Shown one piece after another: positions 62,681-64,000 of a DNA stretch of 64,000 bases. The notes beneath the pieces were generated by a model. It saw only the letters and a list, made by a program, of their open reading frames with translations, did no database searches and had not been told where the DNA came from. The stretch's first letter is position 1. Each line of letters starts with the position of its first letter. The DNA is from Ktedonobacter racemifer DSM 44963 (GTDB lineage Bacteria > Chloroflexota > Ktedonobacteria > Ktedonobacterales > Ktedonobacteraceae). A program made the translations under genes and the position numbers. The DNA is taken from assembly GCF_000178855.1 (NCBI RefSeq), contig NZ_ADVG01000002.1, positions 682,001 through 746,000 of the forward strand. The letters are read 5' to 3'.

Positions 62681-64000
62681 TTACCGCCGAGGCATCTCTG
62701 AAACCACGCACTCCGACGATGCTTCGCGCCCGCGGTTCATCAGGCGCAGGAAGAGGTAACCGCCACTTCCCGATACCAGGGCCGCCAGCAGAATACCCAT
62801 TTTGGCCTCGGTGAGCAGGAGCGGATTCTGCCCCTCAAAGGCCAGGTCCGCGATGAAAAGCGACATCGTAAAACCAATCCCTCCCAGCCAGCTCACGCCA
62901 TAGATATGCCGCCAGTTCGCCTGCTCAGGGAGATCCGCCCAGCTCACCTTTACCGCTAACCACGAGAAGAGCATGATTCCCAACTGCTTACCGACAACCA
63001 GGCCCAGCATCACACCCAGCGTCACTGTGCTCAATAGCTCAGCAGGATGTAGACCCACGCGAAGATCAACGCCCGCATTCGCCAGCACAAACAGGGGAAC
63101 GATCACAAATGAGACTGGGTAATAGAGCGAATGCTCAAGTCGCTGGGATGGCGATTGAATCTGCTCGCAAGAAGCCTCAAGCGCCTGCACCGCCGCCGCC
63201 TGCTGGTCATCCATATACAGGCCTAATCCAGGCTTACCTCTACGCTCAAACTCATCAAGGAAGGCATGTCCCTCGGCCAGGAATTTCCGCGCATTGATAC
63301 GCGCTCGCGTGGGGATAAGCAGTGCCAGCAAGATTCCCGCTACTGTGGCATGCACACCAGAGATGAACATCAGCCACCAGAGCACTATCCCCAAAAGTGC
63401 GTAGGCTGGTATCCAGCGCACACTCGCCAGGTTTAAGCCCAGTACACAGAGCAGCACACCTGCCGCCGCGATCAGCGCCAGCCAGTTCAAGGCCTCGGTA
63501 TAAAAGATCGCAATGATTAGCACAGCAAGGATATCATCAAAAATGGCATAGGCGATGACAAAAACGTTCAGGCTCCACGTGATACGGCTCCCCAGGAGCG
63601 CCAGTATCCCTAGCGCAAAGGCGGTATCCGTCGCCATAGGGATAGCCCAGCCTTTGATGCCGAGAGTGCCTGCGTTCCAGAGCAGATAAATCAACGCGGG
63701 ACAGATGGCCCCTCCTATGGAGGCCGCGAGCGAGAATGTTGCTTGCTTCAGCTTCGATAGCTCGCCCACCAGGATCTCACGCTTTAATTCCAGCCCAACC
63801 AGGAAGAAGAAAAGCGCCATCAAGCCGTCGTTGATCCATACGTGCAAGGGCTTATCCAGACCGTAGCCACCCAGGTGAATGACCAGGTGTATCTCCCAGA
63901 GATGCTCATAGCTCCCCGCCCAGGGAGAGTTGGCCCACACCAGGGCTAGACAGATACAGAGTATCAAGAGCAGACCACTCGTCGTTTCCGCCTGCACAAA
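62681..64000 (-). CDS. nhaA: Na+/H+ antiporter NhaA, 5' end cut by the window
   Basis: This NhaA of at least 438 residues exchanges Na+ for H+ across the membrane. Seen are the conserved LWANSPWAGSY-type start, LKREILVGELS, ATDTAFALGILALLG, the ion-binding pair in AIFDDILAVL (DD) and LFVLANAGVDL. The frame runs through the window edge; the GTG at 63997 lies within the conserved segment (FVQAETTSG), so the true start is beyond 64000. A C-terminal tail of about 25 residues ends in SECVVSEMPRR. Confidence 0.93.
   Translation of the reverse strand, partial: FVQAETTSGLLLILCICLALVWANSPWAGSYEHLWEIHLVIHLGGYGLDKPLHVWINDGLMALFFFLVGLELKREILVGELSKLKQATFSLAASIGGAICPALIYLLWNAGTLGIKGWAIPMATDTAFALGILALLGSRITWSLNVFVIAYAIFDDILAVLIIAIFYTEALNWLALIAAAGVLLCVLGLNLASVRWIPAYALLGIVLWWLMFISGVHATVAGILLALLIPTRARINARKFLAEGHAFLDEFERRGKPGLGLYMDDQQAAAVQALEASCEQIQSPSQRLEHSLYYPVSFVIVPLFVLANAGVDLRVGLHPAELLSTVTLGVMLGLVVGKQLGIMLFSWLAVKVSWADLPEQANWRHIYGVSWLGGIGFTMSLFIADLAFEGQNPLLLTEAKMGILLAALVSGSGGYLFLRLMNRGREASSECVVSEMPRR

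Noticed and set aside
1..64000. CRISPR array or cas genes
   Set aside because: No regularly spaced direct repeats seen. IscB and TnpB are transposon-type relatives and not CRISPR effectors.
1..64000. tRNA or rRNA genes
   Set aside because: No cloverleaf with a GGTTCRA arm and CCA end, and no rRNA sequence, was recognised in any intergenic gap.

Overview
The window reads as a chromosomal segment of a GC-rich, gene-dense bacterium, most likely a Ktedonobacteria-type member of Chloroflexota. This is inferred from the gene mix, not from a marker gene. The mix includes several Ser/Thr kinases with WD40 propellers, a kinase-NACHT fusion, multiple family-1 sugar-binding lipoproteins with MalF/MalG-type permeases, stand-alone TnpB and IscB nucleases, a reductase-less nitric oxide synthase, tandem Usp proteins and DUF308/DUF2795 proteins. 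No rRNA, tRNA or CRISPR array was recognised.

Layout. 1-9.4 kb: a membrane protein fragment, the ergothioneine pair egtB-egtD, two tandem-UspA proteins, a TreT-like glycosyltransferase and small proteins, one of them histidine-rich. 10-19 kb: an amino-sugar salvage cluster. It holds a Tat-type solute-binding lipoprotein, two permeases, NamZ (DUF1343), AnmK, MurQ and NagZ, which fit import and breakdown of MurNAc/GlcNAc cell-wall fragments. 19-24 kb: a two-domain GNAT, a glycerol facilitator, a complete but frameshifted ISAs1-family insertion sequence with an 8-bp target duplication, and an aldo/keto reductase. 25-30 kb: a second sugar ABC importer, followed by a convergent orphan paralogue of its binding protein. 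30-35 kb: an ECF sigma factor overlapping a HEAT-TM-WD40 membrane protein, then a stand-alone TnpB with a likely omega-RNA end. 35-43 kb: HdeD-like protein, grpE, a type-B J-protein, a FAS1 protein and two membrane Ser/Thr kinases with WD40 domains. 43-47 kb: glpK and glpD, convergent. 47-54.3 kb: an Eis-like acetyltransferase, a 1289-residue kinase-NACHT-(half FGE)-helical protein, and an intact IscB whose stop codon overlaps the kinase start and which is preceded by a structured candidate omega-RNA. 54-64 kb: SMP-30 lactonase, MFS carrier, SDR and 3-hydroxyisobutyrate-dehydrogenase-like genes (sugar-acid type metabolism), bacterial NOS, a small membrane protein, a sugar-porter MFS and the start-truncated nhaA.

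The most interesting segment is 48.7-54.2 kb, where an RNA-guided nuclease with its putative guide RNA directly abuts a STAND/NACHT kinase fusion. Two other recurrent themes are membrane signalling proteins ending in WD40 propellers, two of them with a twin-arginine motif just before the membrane segment, and long perfect inverted repeats in intergenic gaps without T-tracts. There is also a 66-bp dispersed repeat present in two inverted copies 23 kb apart. All functional calls rest on motif and family recognition by eye; no database search was run.
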